This document shows, piece by piece, positions 35,259-44,127 of a stretch of 56,935 nt of DNA. The position numbers and the translations under genes were made by a program. This DNA is from an uncultured Neomegalonema sp. (lineage in GTDB: Bacteria; Pseudomonadota; Alphaproteobacteria; Rhodobacterales; Rhodobacteraceae): contig CALKIZ010000001.1 of NCBI GenBank assembly GCA_937995735.1, positions 1-56,935 of the forward strand, in the 5' to 3' direction. Every line of letters begins with the position of its first letter. Position 1 is the stretch's first letter. The notes beneath the pieces were generated by a model. That model saw nothing but the letters and a program-made list of their open reading frames with translations. It made no database searches and had not been told where the DNA came from.

Positions 35259-36701
35259 ATGTTAGCTGTTTTTTCTCGTTTTTTTCCGCTTGCACTGCTC
35301 TTTTTGCTGTTATCCTGCTCGACGAACCAACTTGGTGTTGTACGCAGTATTGAGGCTGAGAAAGAGCTTGGAGAGCAAACGATACCAGATTTTCTTCTGG
35401 TAAAAGGCGGCGTATTTAATGACGCTGAGACGCAGCGCTATGTCGAGTCTTTAGTGGCAAAACTATCCGTGAACACATCCATCCCGGATGAGTTCAATCC
35501 GATACCGATAAAGGTTTTAAACACCGGTACACCGAGTGCCTATGCCCTTCCCGGCGGTTCAATCTATGTCTCCCGTGGAATTATTGCCCTTGCCAATGAA
35601 GAGGCGGAGCTTGCCGGTGTGATTGCACATGAAATCGGGCATGTCATTGCGCGCCATTCCGCGAAGAGTGTTGCGGCCAATGAACGGTTCATCCTCGATG
35701 TGATTCAAGACCAACGTGATACATTGGAGCGCGCCGGAACAGAGGAGAGGAGAATTGAAATTCTTCAGAATGCCATTCGCTCACGCCGTTCTGAAGTCGC
35801 CGCATTTTCCAAAGAGCAAGAACTGGAAGCGGACCGCTTGGCGATCCAAATCCTAACAGCATCCGGGTACGGGTCCAGCGGGTTTGGTGGTTTTCTAAGG
35901 CGTTTGGATCAATGGCAATTACGACGTGCAGAGAAAATGGGCGTAACACGTAATGAACTTGAAACCCTCGCCGAAAATTCTGGATATCCCGAAATTAGTA
36001 AGAGAGTTGCGGCGCTGGGGCCGCTTAGGGATTTGCCCGCCGCGCCGGAAACTCAAGCGCGATTGATGTCGGTTATCGACGGCTTGAGATTCGAAGATGA
36101 ATTTAATGGCGGCTTCATTCGTGATGCAAAATATTGGCAACCCGAATACCGGATATCGTTTGATGTGCCACCGGAGTTTTTCCCATTACATGGCGAGCAT
36201 TTTCGACTGGTTTCGCAAAAGGGCGGCGTCCTTTTACGCATTGATGAGACTGTCCCGGGTCGATTTGATAGACTTGTCGCTGGCTTACAGCAGGGTAGGT
36301 CACCATTCGAAAGTGCGAAAACGTCCACGATAAATGGTATTCCTGTTATTATCGGGAAAACTACAGCGCGATCAAAAGACGAGGATTTGATCGGGCAGGT
36401 CCTTTTTTTCAACCTGGGAACGCATGTTGCCAGCATGACGATGCTGTCGAACAGGGAAGATGAACCTGAAGCCCAACCTTTGTTTGATCAGATGACACAG
36501 AGTTTTCGTCGCATAACACCAGAAGAAGTCCCTGAATTTCGAACATATAATGCTCAACGGATTGTGCCGGGTGACAGCATCTCGGAATTGGCGCGTATGA
36601 CTGAGTTTGATGGTGATCGTGAAGCGGCGACAAGGCTATTAAACGGCTTGAATGTGGGACAGTCGCTCATGACTGGCGGCTGGATTAAATTAGTGCGCTA
36701 A
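35259..36701 (+). CDS. M48-family metalloprotease lipoprotein with LysM-like C terminus
   Basis: A 480-residue envelope protease. A lipoprotein signal ends in LLLSC (C20). The zinc site HEIGH is at 124-128 with the third ligand in ELEADRLA. A long middle region follows. The last 50 residues (VPGDSISELA, LLNGLNVGQSLMTGGWIKLV) resemble a LysM repeat that could hold it to peptidoglycan. It looks like the BepA/YfgC group that checks outer-membrane protein assembly. It has no metabolic link to its neighbours. A hairpin ACGGGC/GCCCGT follows the stop at about 36703-36724. Confidence 0.88.
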   Translation: MLAVFSRFFPLALLFLLLSCSTNQLGVVRSIEAEKELGEQTIPDFLLVKGGVFNDAETQRYVESLVAKLSVNTSIPDEFNPIPIKVLNTGTPSAYALPGGSIYVSRGIIALANEEAELAGVIAHEIGHVIARHSAKSVAANERFILDVIQDQRDTLERAGTEERRIEILQNAIRSRRSEVAAFSKEQELEADRLAIQILTASGYGSSGFGGFLRRLDQWQLRRAEKMGVTRNELETLAENSGYPEISKRVAALGPLRDLPAAPETQARLMSVIDGLRFEDEFNGGFIRDAKYWQPEYRISFDVPPEFFPLHGEHFRLVSQKGGVLLRIDETVPGRFDRLVAGLQQGRSPFESAKTSTINGIPVIIGKTTARSKDEDLIGQVLFFNLGTHVASMTMLSNREDEPEAQPLFDQMTQSFRRITPEEVPEFRTYNAQRIVPGDSISELARMTEFDGDREAATRLLNGLNVGQSLMTGGWIKLVR

Positions 36702-36738
36702 TGACGGGCCATGCGCTTAGCCCGTAAGTGAGGAATAA

Positions 36739-37671
36739 ATGTCTAAATCCGTCATTATCACTTGCGCGCCGACAGGCGGAATTCATACGCCTACAATGTC
36801 ACCTCATTTACCGATCACGCCTGACCAAATTGCAACTGCGAGTATCGAGGCGGCAGAAGCGGGCGCTTCGATTATTCATTTACATGCGCGTGACCCTGAA
36901 ACAGGTAAACCGGACTCGCGACCCGAAACTTTCATGCAGTTTTTGCCGCGCATCAAGCAATCCACGGATGCAGTCGTCAATGTCTCAACGGGTGCTGGTC
37001 TTGGCATGACAATGGACGAGCGATTGGCAGCGGCAACGAACGCTTCACCGGAGATGGCGTCACTTAATATGGGGTCGATGAATTTTGGTATTTTTCCACT
37101 GTTGGAAAAATACGATACGTGGAGGCATCCTTGGGAACCCGAGTTCCTTGGGATGACCAAAGATTTCATCTTTCCGAATACATTTGCGACAATTGAATAC
37201 GCGCTCAAAAACTTAGGCGAGGCGCACGGCACGAAGTTTGAGTTTGAATGTTATGATCTTGGCCACCTTTATAATCTCGCGTGGTTCGTTGATAAGGGAC
37301 TGGTAAAGCCGCCTTTCTTTGTCCAGATGGTCTTTGGTATCTTGGGTGGAATGGGTGCTGATCTCGATAACATGATGCACTTGCACAAGACAGCGAACCG
37401 GTTATTCGGTGAAGAAAATTATGAATGGTCGGTTCTGGCGGCAGGCAAAAATCAGATGCCTTTCGCAACCCAAAGCGCCATGCTTGGCGGTAACCTTCGG
37501 GTCGGGTTGGAGGATAGTCTTTATATCGGTAAGGGCGAACTTGCGACATCGAACGCCCAACAGGTCATGCGCATCCGCACCATCATCGAGAGCCTTGGTC
37601 TGACCGTTGCGTCGCCAACCGAGGCGCGAGAGCGGCTAGGCTTAAAAGGCGGCGATGCGGTAGGATTTTAA
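36739..37671 (+). CDS. BKACE-family enzyme (3-keto-5-aminohexanoate cleavage type)
   Basis: A 310-residue TIM-barrel enzyme that cleaves beta-keto acids with acetyl-CoA. Zinc ligands are in IIHLHARDP, and the substrate arginine/glutamate region in GGNLRVGLEDSLY near the C terminus is the family signature. Known members act on 3-keto-5-aminohexanoate, dehydrocarnitine and other beta-keto acids. With a quaternary-amine Rieske enzyme and betC nearby, dehydrocarnitine or a related betaine is a good candidate. The VOC gene follows after four bases. Confidence 0.88.
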   Translation: MSKSVIITCAPTGGIHTPTMSPHLPITPDQIATASIEAAEAGASIIHLHARDPETGKPDSRPETFMQFLPRIKQSTDAVVNVSTGAGLGMTMDERLAAATNASPEMASLNMGSMNFGIFPLLEKYDTWRHPWEPEFLGMTKDFIFPNTFATIEYALKNLGEAHGTKFEFECYDLGHLYNLAWFVDKGLVKPPFFVQMVFGILGGMGADLDNMMHLHKTANRLFGEENYEWSVLAAGKNQMPFATQSAMLGGNLRVGLEDSLYIGKGELATSNAQQVMRIRTIIESLGLTVASPTEARERLGLKGGDAVGF

Positions 37672-37675
37672 TGCG

Positions 37676-38404
37676 ATGAAAAATAACTTCATCTGGTGTG
37701 ATCTTTCAGCATTTAGATCGGATGTTGCTGCAAAATTTTATGAGGATGTATTTGGTTGGAGTTTTGAGATTGCATCTTCAGGATACCGGTATGCCTATTG
37801 TGGAGAAGCGCCGGTTGCCGCGATTTTCGACATGCCGCCATTCTTTCGCAAGATCAAGATGCCGAGCTTTTGGATGAGTTATATAGGCGTTGAGTCTGTT
37901 GCTACCATAGTTTCCAAGGTGGCGGAAAAAGGCGGTAAAGTGGAACTGGAAGATGATTTCTTCGGCGGTAAAATTGCGCTCATCCGTGATCCATTAGGCG
38001 CAGGATTCACCATCTATGAAGGTGAGATGGAGGCGGGGGCCACGGGCGTAGAGCGCGGCGGACTGCGCGCTGGACACAAACTCCATGTGTCTTCCCAGAG
38101 TGCTGTGAAGGAATTTTATGAGACGCTGTTTGATTGGAAAATAATTCCCGTCGACGAAAAACGTTGGCGTGTAATGGATGCGAATGCGGCGGAAATTGCT
38201 GAGATTATTGAAAGCTCTGACGAAGAATGCGGTGGCTATGAGTATTGGGGGATCACTTTTACCGTTGAGAACTTAGAGCAGGCTCATCGGAATATAGGAG
38301 CGCAAGGCGGGAAAGTTTTTGGCAAAATAGATCGTGGAGGTCGCTTGGTGTTGTCTGCGGCTGATATGGATGGCGCAGCGTTTGAAGTCGTTCAATGTGG
38401 TTGA
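37676..38404 (+). CDS. Two-domain VOC (glyoxalase-like) protein
   Basis: A 242-residue protein made of two vicinal-oxygen-chelate domains. Domain one runs from about 1 to 120 (IWCDLSAFRSDVAAKFYEDVFGW at the start, IRDPLGAGFTIYE at the end). Domain two runs from about 130 to 242 (HVSSQSAVKEFYETLFDWK, ending DMDGAAFEVVQ). This tandem form is common in actinobacterial and proteobacterial stress or catabolic proteins. The usual metal-binding His/Glu set is poorly conserved in domain one, so catalysis is uncertain. It shares an operon with the BKACE gene. Confidence 0.8.
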   Translation: MKNNFIWCDLSAFRSDVAAKFYEDVFGWSFEIASSGYRYAYCGEAPVAAIFDMPPFFRKIKMPSFWMSYIGVESVATIVSKVAEKGGKVELEDDFFGGKIALIRDPLGAGFTIYEGEMEAGATGVERGGLRAGHKLHVSSQSAVKEFYETLFDWKIIPVDEKRWRVMDANAAEIAEIIESSDEECGGYEYWGITFTVENLEQAHRNIGAQGGKVFGKIDRGGRLVLSAADMDGAAFEVVQCG

Positions 38405-38477
38405 GATTAGGAAAATCTATGCACCAGTGTGATGCGATAAATCAGCTTGAGTGTTTTATTTCTCAGGTTCTTCGATA

Positions 38478-39218
38478 ATGCGTCTGGTAGGAAAAATTGC
38501 GCTGGTGACAGGCGGACGCCAAGGGATCGGGCGCGGTATTGTTGACGCCTTCCTTTCTGAGGGGGCGACGGTATCAACGTGTGGGCGCGGCCCTCGGCCT
38601 GATAACTTGCCTGAAACTTGCAATTGGCATCAAACAGATGTTGCTAATCCCACCGATGTTGAACGTTTTGCCAGCGCTATGGGCGCGTGTGATGTCGTTG
38701 TGAACAATGCCGGTGTTCAAGTTGAAAAGACAGTAGTGGATAGCAGTGATGAGGATTGGAATCTCGTGATGGGCGTGAATGCCCGAGGGGTTTTTAATGT
38801 GTGTCGCGCGTTTATTCCGAGGATTAATGCTGGTGGAGCGATCATTAATATCGGTTCGATTTCTGGAAATGCCGCTGATCCGTCTATGGCGCTCTACAAT
38901 GCATCGAAGGCTTTTGTACATGGTTTGACGCGCTCGATTGCGGTTGATCATGGCCCTGCAATCCGGTGCAATGCGATATGTCCGGGGTGGATCGAAACAG
39001 GGATGCTCGATGCAGGATTTGACCTTGCAGATGATCCGGCCAAAGCGCGGGCTGAAGCGTTGTTGCGGCATCCCGCTCGGCGCTTTGGTAAGCCGGAAGA
39101 CATTGCCAGTATCGCGGTTTGGCTTGCGTCTGATGAGAGTGGCTTTGCAACTGGGCAATTCTTTATCGTCGATGGGGGATTGACGGCGGCATCGCCTTTG
39201 CAACCGGGGTTATCGTGA
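38478..39218 (+). CDS. SDR-family oxidoreductase 2
   Basis: A 246-residue short-chain dehydrogenase with TGGRQGIG, NNAG, the Ser in NIGSISG and YNASK. After beta-2 there is a CGRGPR segment, which differs from the first SDR and suggests NADP or a different cofactor fit. Related segments shared with the SDR at 34388 show that the two are paralogues within the island. ATG 38478 fits the family start; the frame is open to 38451. It is the last gene of the island on this strand. Confidence 0.85.
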   Translation: MRLVGKIALVTGGRQGIGRGIVDAFLSEGATVSTCGRGPRPDNLPETCNWHQTDVANPTDVERFASAMGACDVVVNNAGVQVEKTVVDSSDEDWNLVMGVNARGVFNVCRAFIPRINAGGAIINIGSISGNAADPSMALYNASKAFVHGLTRSIAVDHGPAIRCNAICPGWIETGMLDAGFDLADDPAKARAEALLRHPARRFGKPEDIASIAVWLASDESGFATGQFFIVDGGLTAASPLQPGLS

Positions 39219-39257
39219 TGGCTCGTCGAATTTCTGTTTCAGGTGTTGGAGCGCGGG

Positions 39258-40436
39258 TTATTTGATGTAGTTCCGGCTAAATTCTATCTCCGGTGTTTCG
39301 ACCAAACGTGCTAAACGTTCGACTTCAGCTTTCAATCTTTCGATGCGACCCGAGCCGAATGAGACGCCACTTTCGGGCCAGAGATTTTCAACCCGTAAAA
39401 CACCGGCACTGCGATCCGCTTTGATTTCAATGCGGCCAACGAAACGGTCCCCTTCTAGCATGGGGTAGACGTAATAGCCGTATTTTCTCTTTGCCGCCGG
39501 CGTGTAGATTTCGATTTTGTAATCAAAACCGAACAGGCGTTTTGCCCGTGTTCGATCGCGCACAATCGGGTCGAACGGGTTCACAATGCGCAATCGGGGA
39601 GAGGGTGCGTTTATTCCGGCGATGAGGTCGGCGATATCCAGCCGCGCTAAAGATGGGAACCATGACCCGTCTGCCGCCTCAACTTCAACGGGTTGTCCCC
39701 ATCCGCCGCGTTGAATTTCCGCTTTGATTTCGCTTAAGTCGGCAGCGTCGTAGAATGCCTTGATCTCACGTTCTGTTCCGAACCCTAGTTTCGATAAGGC
39801 TGATCGACAAAGCCACGTGATTTGCGCGGAGTCATCCGCAGTCGGTTGCTGTCTCACCGCCTCGGGAATGACCCGTTCGGTGAGGTCAAAGACCTTGGAA
39901 AAATTCCTTCGTTCAGCGGTAGCCAGTTCGCCCGAATGCCAAAGGTAATCGAGAGAGACGCGATGCGATGACCGTCGCCAGACTTCACCTTTTGGCGTGC
40001 CATCGAAATCACGGGAGGAAAGCGGCCCTTCTGATGCGATGCGTTTTTTGACGCGCGTTCTGTCAGCTTTGGGCGGGAGAGGCGTTCCCCATGATCCTTT
40101 TTCCATCTGGGCACATTTCCGCGCCCGTTGCCTTTGCCATATCGGCCAAACCTGCATTGGTAATACGACTGCATCATGGGTGAAGTGTTCGAAGACGAGC
40201 TTGTCGGAGGCGAGTAATCGTTCGAGCATTGCGGGTCGATAATTTGCGTTTCGGCTCCACAAGATATGATCGTGAGCGCGGGCGACAACTCTCAAAGGAT
40301 CGAGTTGCACCATGCCGAGATCTTCTACAATTTTGGCTAGTTTTTGTTGATTCAAGGCTCCGGTTGGGGGTGCGGCCATGCCTTGTAAGGATAACCATAT
40401 TCTGCGGGCGTCTTTGTTTGTAATGCGCATTGTCAT
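39258..40436 (-). CDS. Winged-helix DNA glycosylase of the YcaQ/AlkZ family
   Basis: A 392-residue protein of the HTH_42 family, whose studied members excise bulky alkyl adducts and unhook interstrand DNA crosslinks. The catalytic segment near the N terminus reads MVQLDP, so the QxD form of the active-site motif, which I associate with YcaQ rather than AlkZ. Other conserved parts are the FDYKIEIYTPAAKRKYGYYV stretch and LEGDRFVGRIEIKADR. It is converging on the SDR gene and divergent from hsp20. ATG 40436 is used; TTG 40442 and ATG 40430 are also in frame. Confidence 0.85.
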   Translation of the reverse strand: MTMRITNKDARRIWLSLQGMAAPPTGALNQQKLAKIVEDLGMVQLDPLRVVARAHDHILWSRNANYRPAMLERLLASDKLVFEHFTHDAVVLPMQVWPIWQRQRARKCAQMEKGSWGTPLPPKADRTRVKKRIASEGPLSSRDFDGTPKGEVWRRSSHRVSLDYLWHSGELATAERRNFSKVFDLTERVIPEAVRQQPTADDSAQITWLCRSALSKLGFGTEREIKAFYDAADLSEIKAEIQRGGWGQPVEVEAADGSWFPSLARLDIADLIAGINAPSPRLRIVNPFDPIVRDRTRAKRLFGFDYKIEIYTPAAKRKYGYYVYPMLEGDRFVGRIEIKADRSAGVLRVENLWPESGVSFGSGRIERLKAEVERLARLVETPEIEFSRNYIK

Positions 40437-40592
40437 TGCCAATATCCAAGCAGAAAATCCTAATAACAGCTACCCTTGAACCATGGAAGTTGCTTTCCTA
40501 TCTCTGAAACAATGCGACGTTATAGCCCCGATTAATCTGACCGCAGAGTAACGGATGGTTTTTCGTCGTAGCCTTTTTGGTGCATCTTTTTA

Positions 40593-40613
40593 ATTCCGGC
40601 GTCTCGGAGGAAT
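40593..40613 (+). promoter_or_regulatory. Hairpin over the hsp20 ribosome site, possible RNA thermometer
   Basis: ATTCC (40593-40597) can pair with GGAAT (40609-40613), which overlaps the ribosome site GGAGG (40606-40610). Small heat-shock genes of alphaproteobacteria are often controlled by such heat-melting hairpins. The stem is short and I do not see the full ROSE consensus. Confidence 0.35.
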
Positions 40614-40616
40614 ATT

Positions 40617-41027
40617 ATGTCTCGCAATCCATTTGCGAACCATCCCTTTTTGCTCGGTTTCGAAGAAGTAGAACGCCTAGTGGAACGTGCGGCGAAATCC
40701 GCTAGCGATGGGTATCCGCCGTATAATCTTGAACAACATGGCGATAACCTTTACCGCATTACATTGGCTGTGGCAGGGTTTACCGTAGCGGATTTGTCGG
40801 TCACTGTCGAAGATGGCCAGCTGATTATCCGGGGCAAAAAACCAGACAATTCTGAAACTACATACCTGCATCGCGGCATTGCTGCGCGGCAATTTCACCG
40901 TAGTTTCGTTTTGGCTGATGGCATGGAGGTTGCGGGAGCATCCCTTGAAAATGGTTTGTTAAATATCGATCTGATTAAATCAGAACCGGAAAACGTTATT
41001 AAGAGAGTGCCAATCAAAACACTCTAA
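40617..41027 (+). CDS. Small heat-shock protein, Hsp20/IbpA type
   Basis: A 136-residue alpha-crystallin-domain chaperone. The domain begins at YPPYNLEQHGDNLYRITLAVAGF and contains LIIRGKK, the IAARQFHRSFVLADGMEV strand pair and the ENGLLNIDL segment. The C-terminal tail ends with VPIKTL, a variant of the IXI anchor. These proteins hold unfolding clients for refolding. The gene is followed by a DUF1150 gene, a frequent pairing in alphaproteobacteria, and a hairpin covers its ribosome site. Confidence 0.93.
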   Translation: MSRNPFANHPFLLGFEEVERLVERAAKSASDGYPPYNLEQHGDNLYRITLAVAGFTVADLSVTVEDGQLIIRGKKPDNSETTYLHRGIAARQFHRSFVLADGMEVAGASLENGLLNIDLIKSEPENVIKRVPIKTL

Positions 41028-41123
41028 CATAGGTGGAAATTCGCGAGCTGATGACATCGTGACTAACAATTTAGTTGATGAAAGTGATCGGCCACAAAAG
41101 AGATAGATGGTAGGCAAATAGAT

Positions 41124-41363
41124 ATGAACAGCGACAACCCTATCCCAAATCCAGAGGTGTTTGGCCTTAACAAAGATACTGTTGCTTATGTCCGTTCAGT
41201 GGCTGCGTCTGATTTAGGTGATGATATCGAAACGCCTGATGGCGTTGATACATTATACGCTCTGCATGACGCTGCCGGACGGCGTTTGGCTTTGTTCGAT
41301 AACCGCGAATTCGCATTTCAGATTGCAAAGCAAAACGATTTGAACCCAGTGAGCGTACACTAA
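41124..41363 (+). CDS. DUF1150 family protein
   Basis: A 79-residue protein. The pattern AYVRSVAASDL, then TLYALHDAAGRRLALFDNREFAFQIAKQNDL, is that of DUF1150, a short family found next to small heat-shock genes in alphaproteobacteria. Its function is unknown. The link with hsp20 suggests it belongs to the same stress unit. Confidence 0.85.
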   Translation: MNSDNPIPNPEVFGLNKDTVAYVRSVAASDLGDDIETPDGVDTLYALHDAAGRRLALFDNREFAFQIAKQNDLNPVSVH

Positions 41364-41392
41364 GGTTTTTAGATCTTTAAAAGGTCGCCGCC

Positions 41393-41854
41393 TTATGCCG
41401 CTCGCGCTTGAGGCTCGGTAAGCATAATGTACAAGGCGTCCGTGCCGTCAGCGCCACGCAGGCTTTCGCGGAAACTTTCTTTTCTGAACAATCGGGATGT
41501 TTTTGCTAACGCGCGTAAATGTTCGGCATTTGCTGCTTCCGGGGCGAGTAAAAGAAAAATCAAGTCAACAGGCTGCTCGTCCGCAGCATCATAGTCGATT
41601 GGCTGTGCGAGTCGAACAAACACACCCGAGACGCTTTCAAGGTTTGGAAGCCGTGCATGGGGGATGGCAACGCCGTCTCCAACGCTGGTTGCGCCCAGCC
41701 GCTCACGTTCCAGTAAAGCACTGTAGATTGTGTCTTGTTCAATTCCGCAGCGGTCAGCGGCAAGCGTGGCAAGTTCTTGCATCAAATGCTTTTTGCTCGA
41801 CACCTTTAGATCAAAGATCACGGCATCCCGCGAGAGGAGTGTTTCTAAGGACAT
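41393..41854 (-). CDS. ptsN: Nitrogen-related EIIA protein (PTS-Ntr)
   Basis: A 153-residue phosphocarrier; the phosphorylated histidine is in GVAIPHARL. It receives phosphate from NPr and links carbon, nitrogen and potassium status to regulation. The wording GATSVGDGVAIPHARLP is typical. Its position at the 3' end of the rpoN-hpf cluster is conserved widely in Proteobacteria. It converges on DUF1150, with 29 bases between the stops. Confidence 0.93.
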   Translation of the reverse strand: MSLETLLSRDAVIFDLKVSSKKHLMQELATLAADRCGIEQDTIYSALLERERLGATSVGDGVAIPHARLPNLESVSGVFVRLAQPIDYDAADEQPVDLIFLLLAPEAANAEHLRALAKTSRLFRKESFRESLRGADGTDALYIMLTEPQARAA

Positions 41855-41898
41855 TTGGGTTTTCCAGCGGCTGGGCTTTGCCCGATGCCGTCCTCTGT

Positions 41899-42474
41899 TC
41901 AGCTTGCGCGACTTACCGGAGTGGGATCAATCCACCCGATATTACCGTCTTCGCGACGGTAGACCACGTTCAGAGTGCTATTTTGTTCGTTATGAAACAT
42001 AAGTAACTTTGCATCAGCCATATCCATATGCATCACGGCTTCACCGACAGATAATGTTGGAATAGCGGTGCTGCTTTCCGCGATTATAACGGGTTGAAGG
42101 TCCGTTGGTTCTTCTATCTCGTCATTCGCAGCTTCGATGACGAACGCAGCTGCTTCAATTTTCTCGATGGGTGATTTTCTGTGGTGATCTTTTAGCCGGC
42201 GCTTGTAGCGGCGCAGTTGTTTTTCGAGACGGTCGCATGTTTGATCAAAAGCTGCATATGCGTCCCCGCCGCGACCAGTGGCTTGCGCAATCATGCCTGT
42301 ACTCAGGTGGACCGAGCATTCGCACTTTATTTCGTGCTTGTCTTTGGAAAAAGTTACTGTGGCATTAATCGGATTTTCGGCATACTTCGCAACGCTTGCG
42401 GGGAGCGATGCCTCAACACTGTTACGCAAGGACTCACCGACGTCGATATGTAAGCCGCTGGTCTTAATTTGCAT
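41899..42474 (-). CDS. hpf: Long-form ribosome hibernation promoting factor
   Basis: A 191-residue protein. The N-terminal HPF/RaiA domain (MQIKTSGLHIDVGESLR to about residue 105) binds the small subunit. A charged linker leads to the conserved C-terminal domain (SVGEAVMHMDMADAKLLMFHNEQNSTLNVVYRREDGNIGWI), which dimerises 70S ribosomes. The two-domain length marks the long form, so the organism can form 100S particles with this protein alone. It lies between rpoN and ptsN. Confidence 0.93.
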   Translation of the reverse strand: MQIKTSGLHIDVGESLRNSVEASLPASVAKYAENPINATVTFSKDKHEIKCECSVHLSTGMIAQATGRGGDAYAAFDQTCDRLEKQLRRYKRRLKDHHRKSPIEKIEAAAFVIEAANDEIEEPTDLQPVIIAESSTAIPTLSVGEAVMHMDMADAKLLMFHNEQNSTLNVVYRREDGNIGWIDPTPVSRAS

Positions 42475-42571
42475 TATTTTTCAACATATTAGTTGCGAGT
42501 TCAGCAATTTTTAGCAGGCTTTAAGATACCCCCCGGCAATGTGGCACGTCAACTCGAGATTGCTAAGTGTT

Positions 42572-44095
42572 TCAGACAAGCGACGCTTTAGCGCGGCGAC
42601 GCTGTACAGAAGAGGGGATATTCATTGCTTCCCTGTATTTCGCGACGGTTCGGCGGGCTATATCAACCCCTTGATCGCGCAAGATTTTCACAATTTTATC
42701 GTCTGACAAAATCGACTTTTGATCTTCCTCGTCAATCATCTGACGAATTTTGTGACGAATGCTCTCAGCTGAATAGGATTCCCCGCCATCAGTCGCTTGA
42801 ATGGCCGCTGTGAAGAAAAATTTCAGCTCGAAAACGCCGCGCGGAGTCGAAATAAACTTGTTTGATGTTACCCGTGACACTGTAGATTCGTGCATCTCAA
42901 TCGCATCGGCGACTGTTTTCAGATTAAGAGGGCGTAGTTCGCTAACCCCGTGGGCGAGAAAGCCGTCCTGTTGTTTGACGATTTCGCTCGCAACTTTCAA
43001 AATCGTACGCGCACGCTGATCAAGGCTTTTGACCAACCAGTTTGCACTTTGAATGCATTCGGTCAGATAAGCCTTTACTTCTCCGCCCCCTTTATCGACT
43101 TCAGAGGCATAGCGCGTATTAACGAGTACTTTTGGCAATGTGTCCGCGTTCAGTTCAATGCCCCAACTACCAAGCTCGTTTGCACGGACATAGACATCGG
43201 GAACCATTGTTTGAGCGATTTCGCCGCCAAAACGCGCACCCGGTTTAGGGTCCAAGGCGCGGATTTCAGCAACCATGTCGCGCATATCATCAAGCTCAAC
43301 ACCGCATAACTTGCATAGCTTCGGAATTTCTCCTTTGGCTAGCATGTCAAGGTTATCGACGAGAACCGCCATCGCCGGATCGAGACGATTCAAATCAGTC
43401 AATTGCAAGCGAATACAATCCGCCAGATCACGTGCGCCAATGCCGATAGGCTCAAAACCTTGTACAACACCGACCGCAGCCGCGATGTCAGCCGGTTCAG
43501 CACCTAAACGTTCTGCAATCGCTTCGTCTTCTATTTTCAGATAACCGGCTTCATCAATTTGCTCGATGAGATCGGATGCGATGACTCGAATGATCGGACT
43601 TACCGCAGCAAGGCCGAGTTGATTCAGGAGGTGATCCCGAAGCGAAATATCTTCAGTGAGTGTGGATTCAAGGTCGAAATCCGGATTGTCGAATCTTGAC
43701 GACCCGCCATTTCCAACGCTTGCCCATGCTGAAGCCTCTTGTGTGGCGGCATTGTCGCTTGCGTTGTTATTCATTGTGTCGGCGCGTGCTTCGTCGGCGT
43801 AGATGTTCTCTAAACCCGTATCAAAGGTTTCTTCTGCTCTGGTCGCACTGTCTGTCTTGAGGGCGGATGAAACGTCATTTCCCTCTTGTTTTATCTGACG
43901 CTCTTCGTTTTGCTCACGGTCGCGGCGCTCTTCCGGTGTCGAAGACGTGGCCTCTAAGAGTGGGTTCCGCTCAATCTCTTGTGAGACGTATTCAGCTAAA
44001 TCAAGGTTCGACATTTGCAACAGCTTGATTGCCTGCTGCAATTGCGGAGTCATGACAAGGCTTTGGCTCTGGCGGAGGTTTAGGTGCATTGACAT
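42572..44095 (-). CDS. rpoN: RNA polymerase sigma-54 factor
   Basis: A 507-residue sigma factor. Region I is glutamine-rich (LRQSQSLVMTPQLQQAIKLLQMSNLDL) and contacts enhancer-binding proteins. An acidic region II of about 90 residues follows. The core-binding and helix-turn-helix regions follow, and the RpoN box ARRTVAKYRE is at the C terminus. It is 32 bases downstream of lptB and followed by hpf and ptsN, the standard order. Confidence 0.96.
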   Translation of the reverse strand: MSMHLNLRQSQSLVMTPQLQQAIKLLQMSNLDLAEYVSQEIERNPLLEATSSTPEERRDREQNEERQIKQEGNDVSSALKTDSATRAEETFDTGLENIYADEARADTMNNNASDNAATQEASAWASVGNGGSSRFDNPDFDLESTLTEDISLRDHLLNQLGLAAVSPIIRVIASDLIEQIDEAGYLKIEDEAIAERLGAEPADIAAAVGVVQGFEPIGIGARDLADCIRLQLTDLNRLDPAMAVLVDNLDMLAKGEIPKLCKLCGVELDDMRDMVAEIRALDPKPGARFGGEIAQTMVPDVYVRANELGSWGIELNADTLPKVLVNTRYASEVDKGGGEVKAYLTECIQSANWLVKSLDQRARTILKVASEIVKQQDGFLAHGVSELRPLNLKTVADAIEMHESTVSRVTSNKFISTPRGVFELKFFFTAAIQATDGGESYSAESIRHKIRQMIDEEDQKSILSDDKIVKILRDQGVDIARRTVAKYREAMNIPSSVQRRRAKASLV

Positions 44096-44127
44096 TTTTC
44101 AACCCTCCATTCGCAGAGATAAGTTTG

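Noticed and set aside
39216-39261. Short frame MARRISVSGVGARVI after the second SDR, overlapping its stop
   Set aside because: Only 15 codons, no family match; at most the trace of a lost downstream gene.
42475-42571. A sigma-54 promoter (TGGCACG ... TTGC) next to rpoN
   Set aside because: The spacing between the TGGCAC and TTGC parts is too long for a -24/-12 promoter on either strand.
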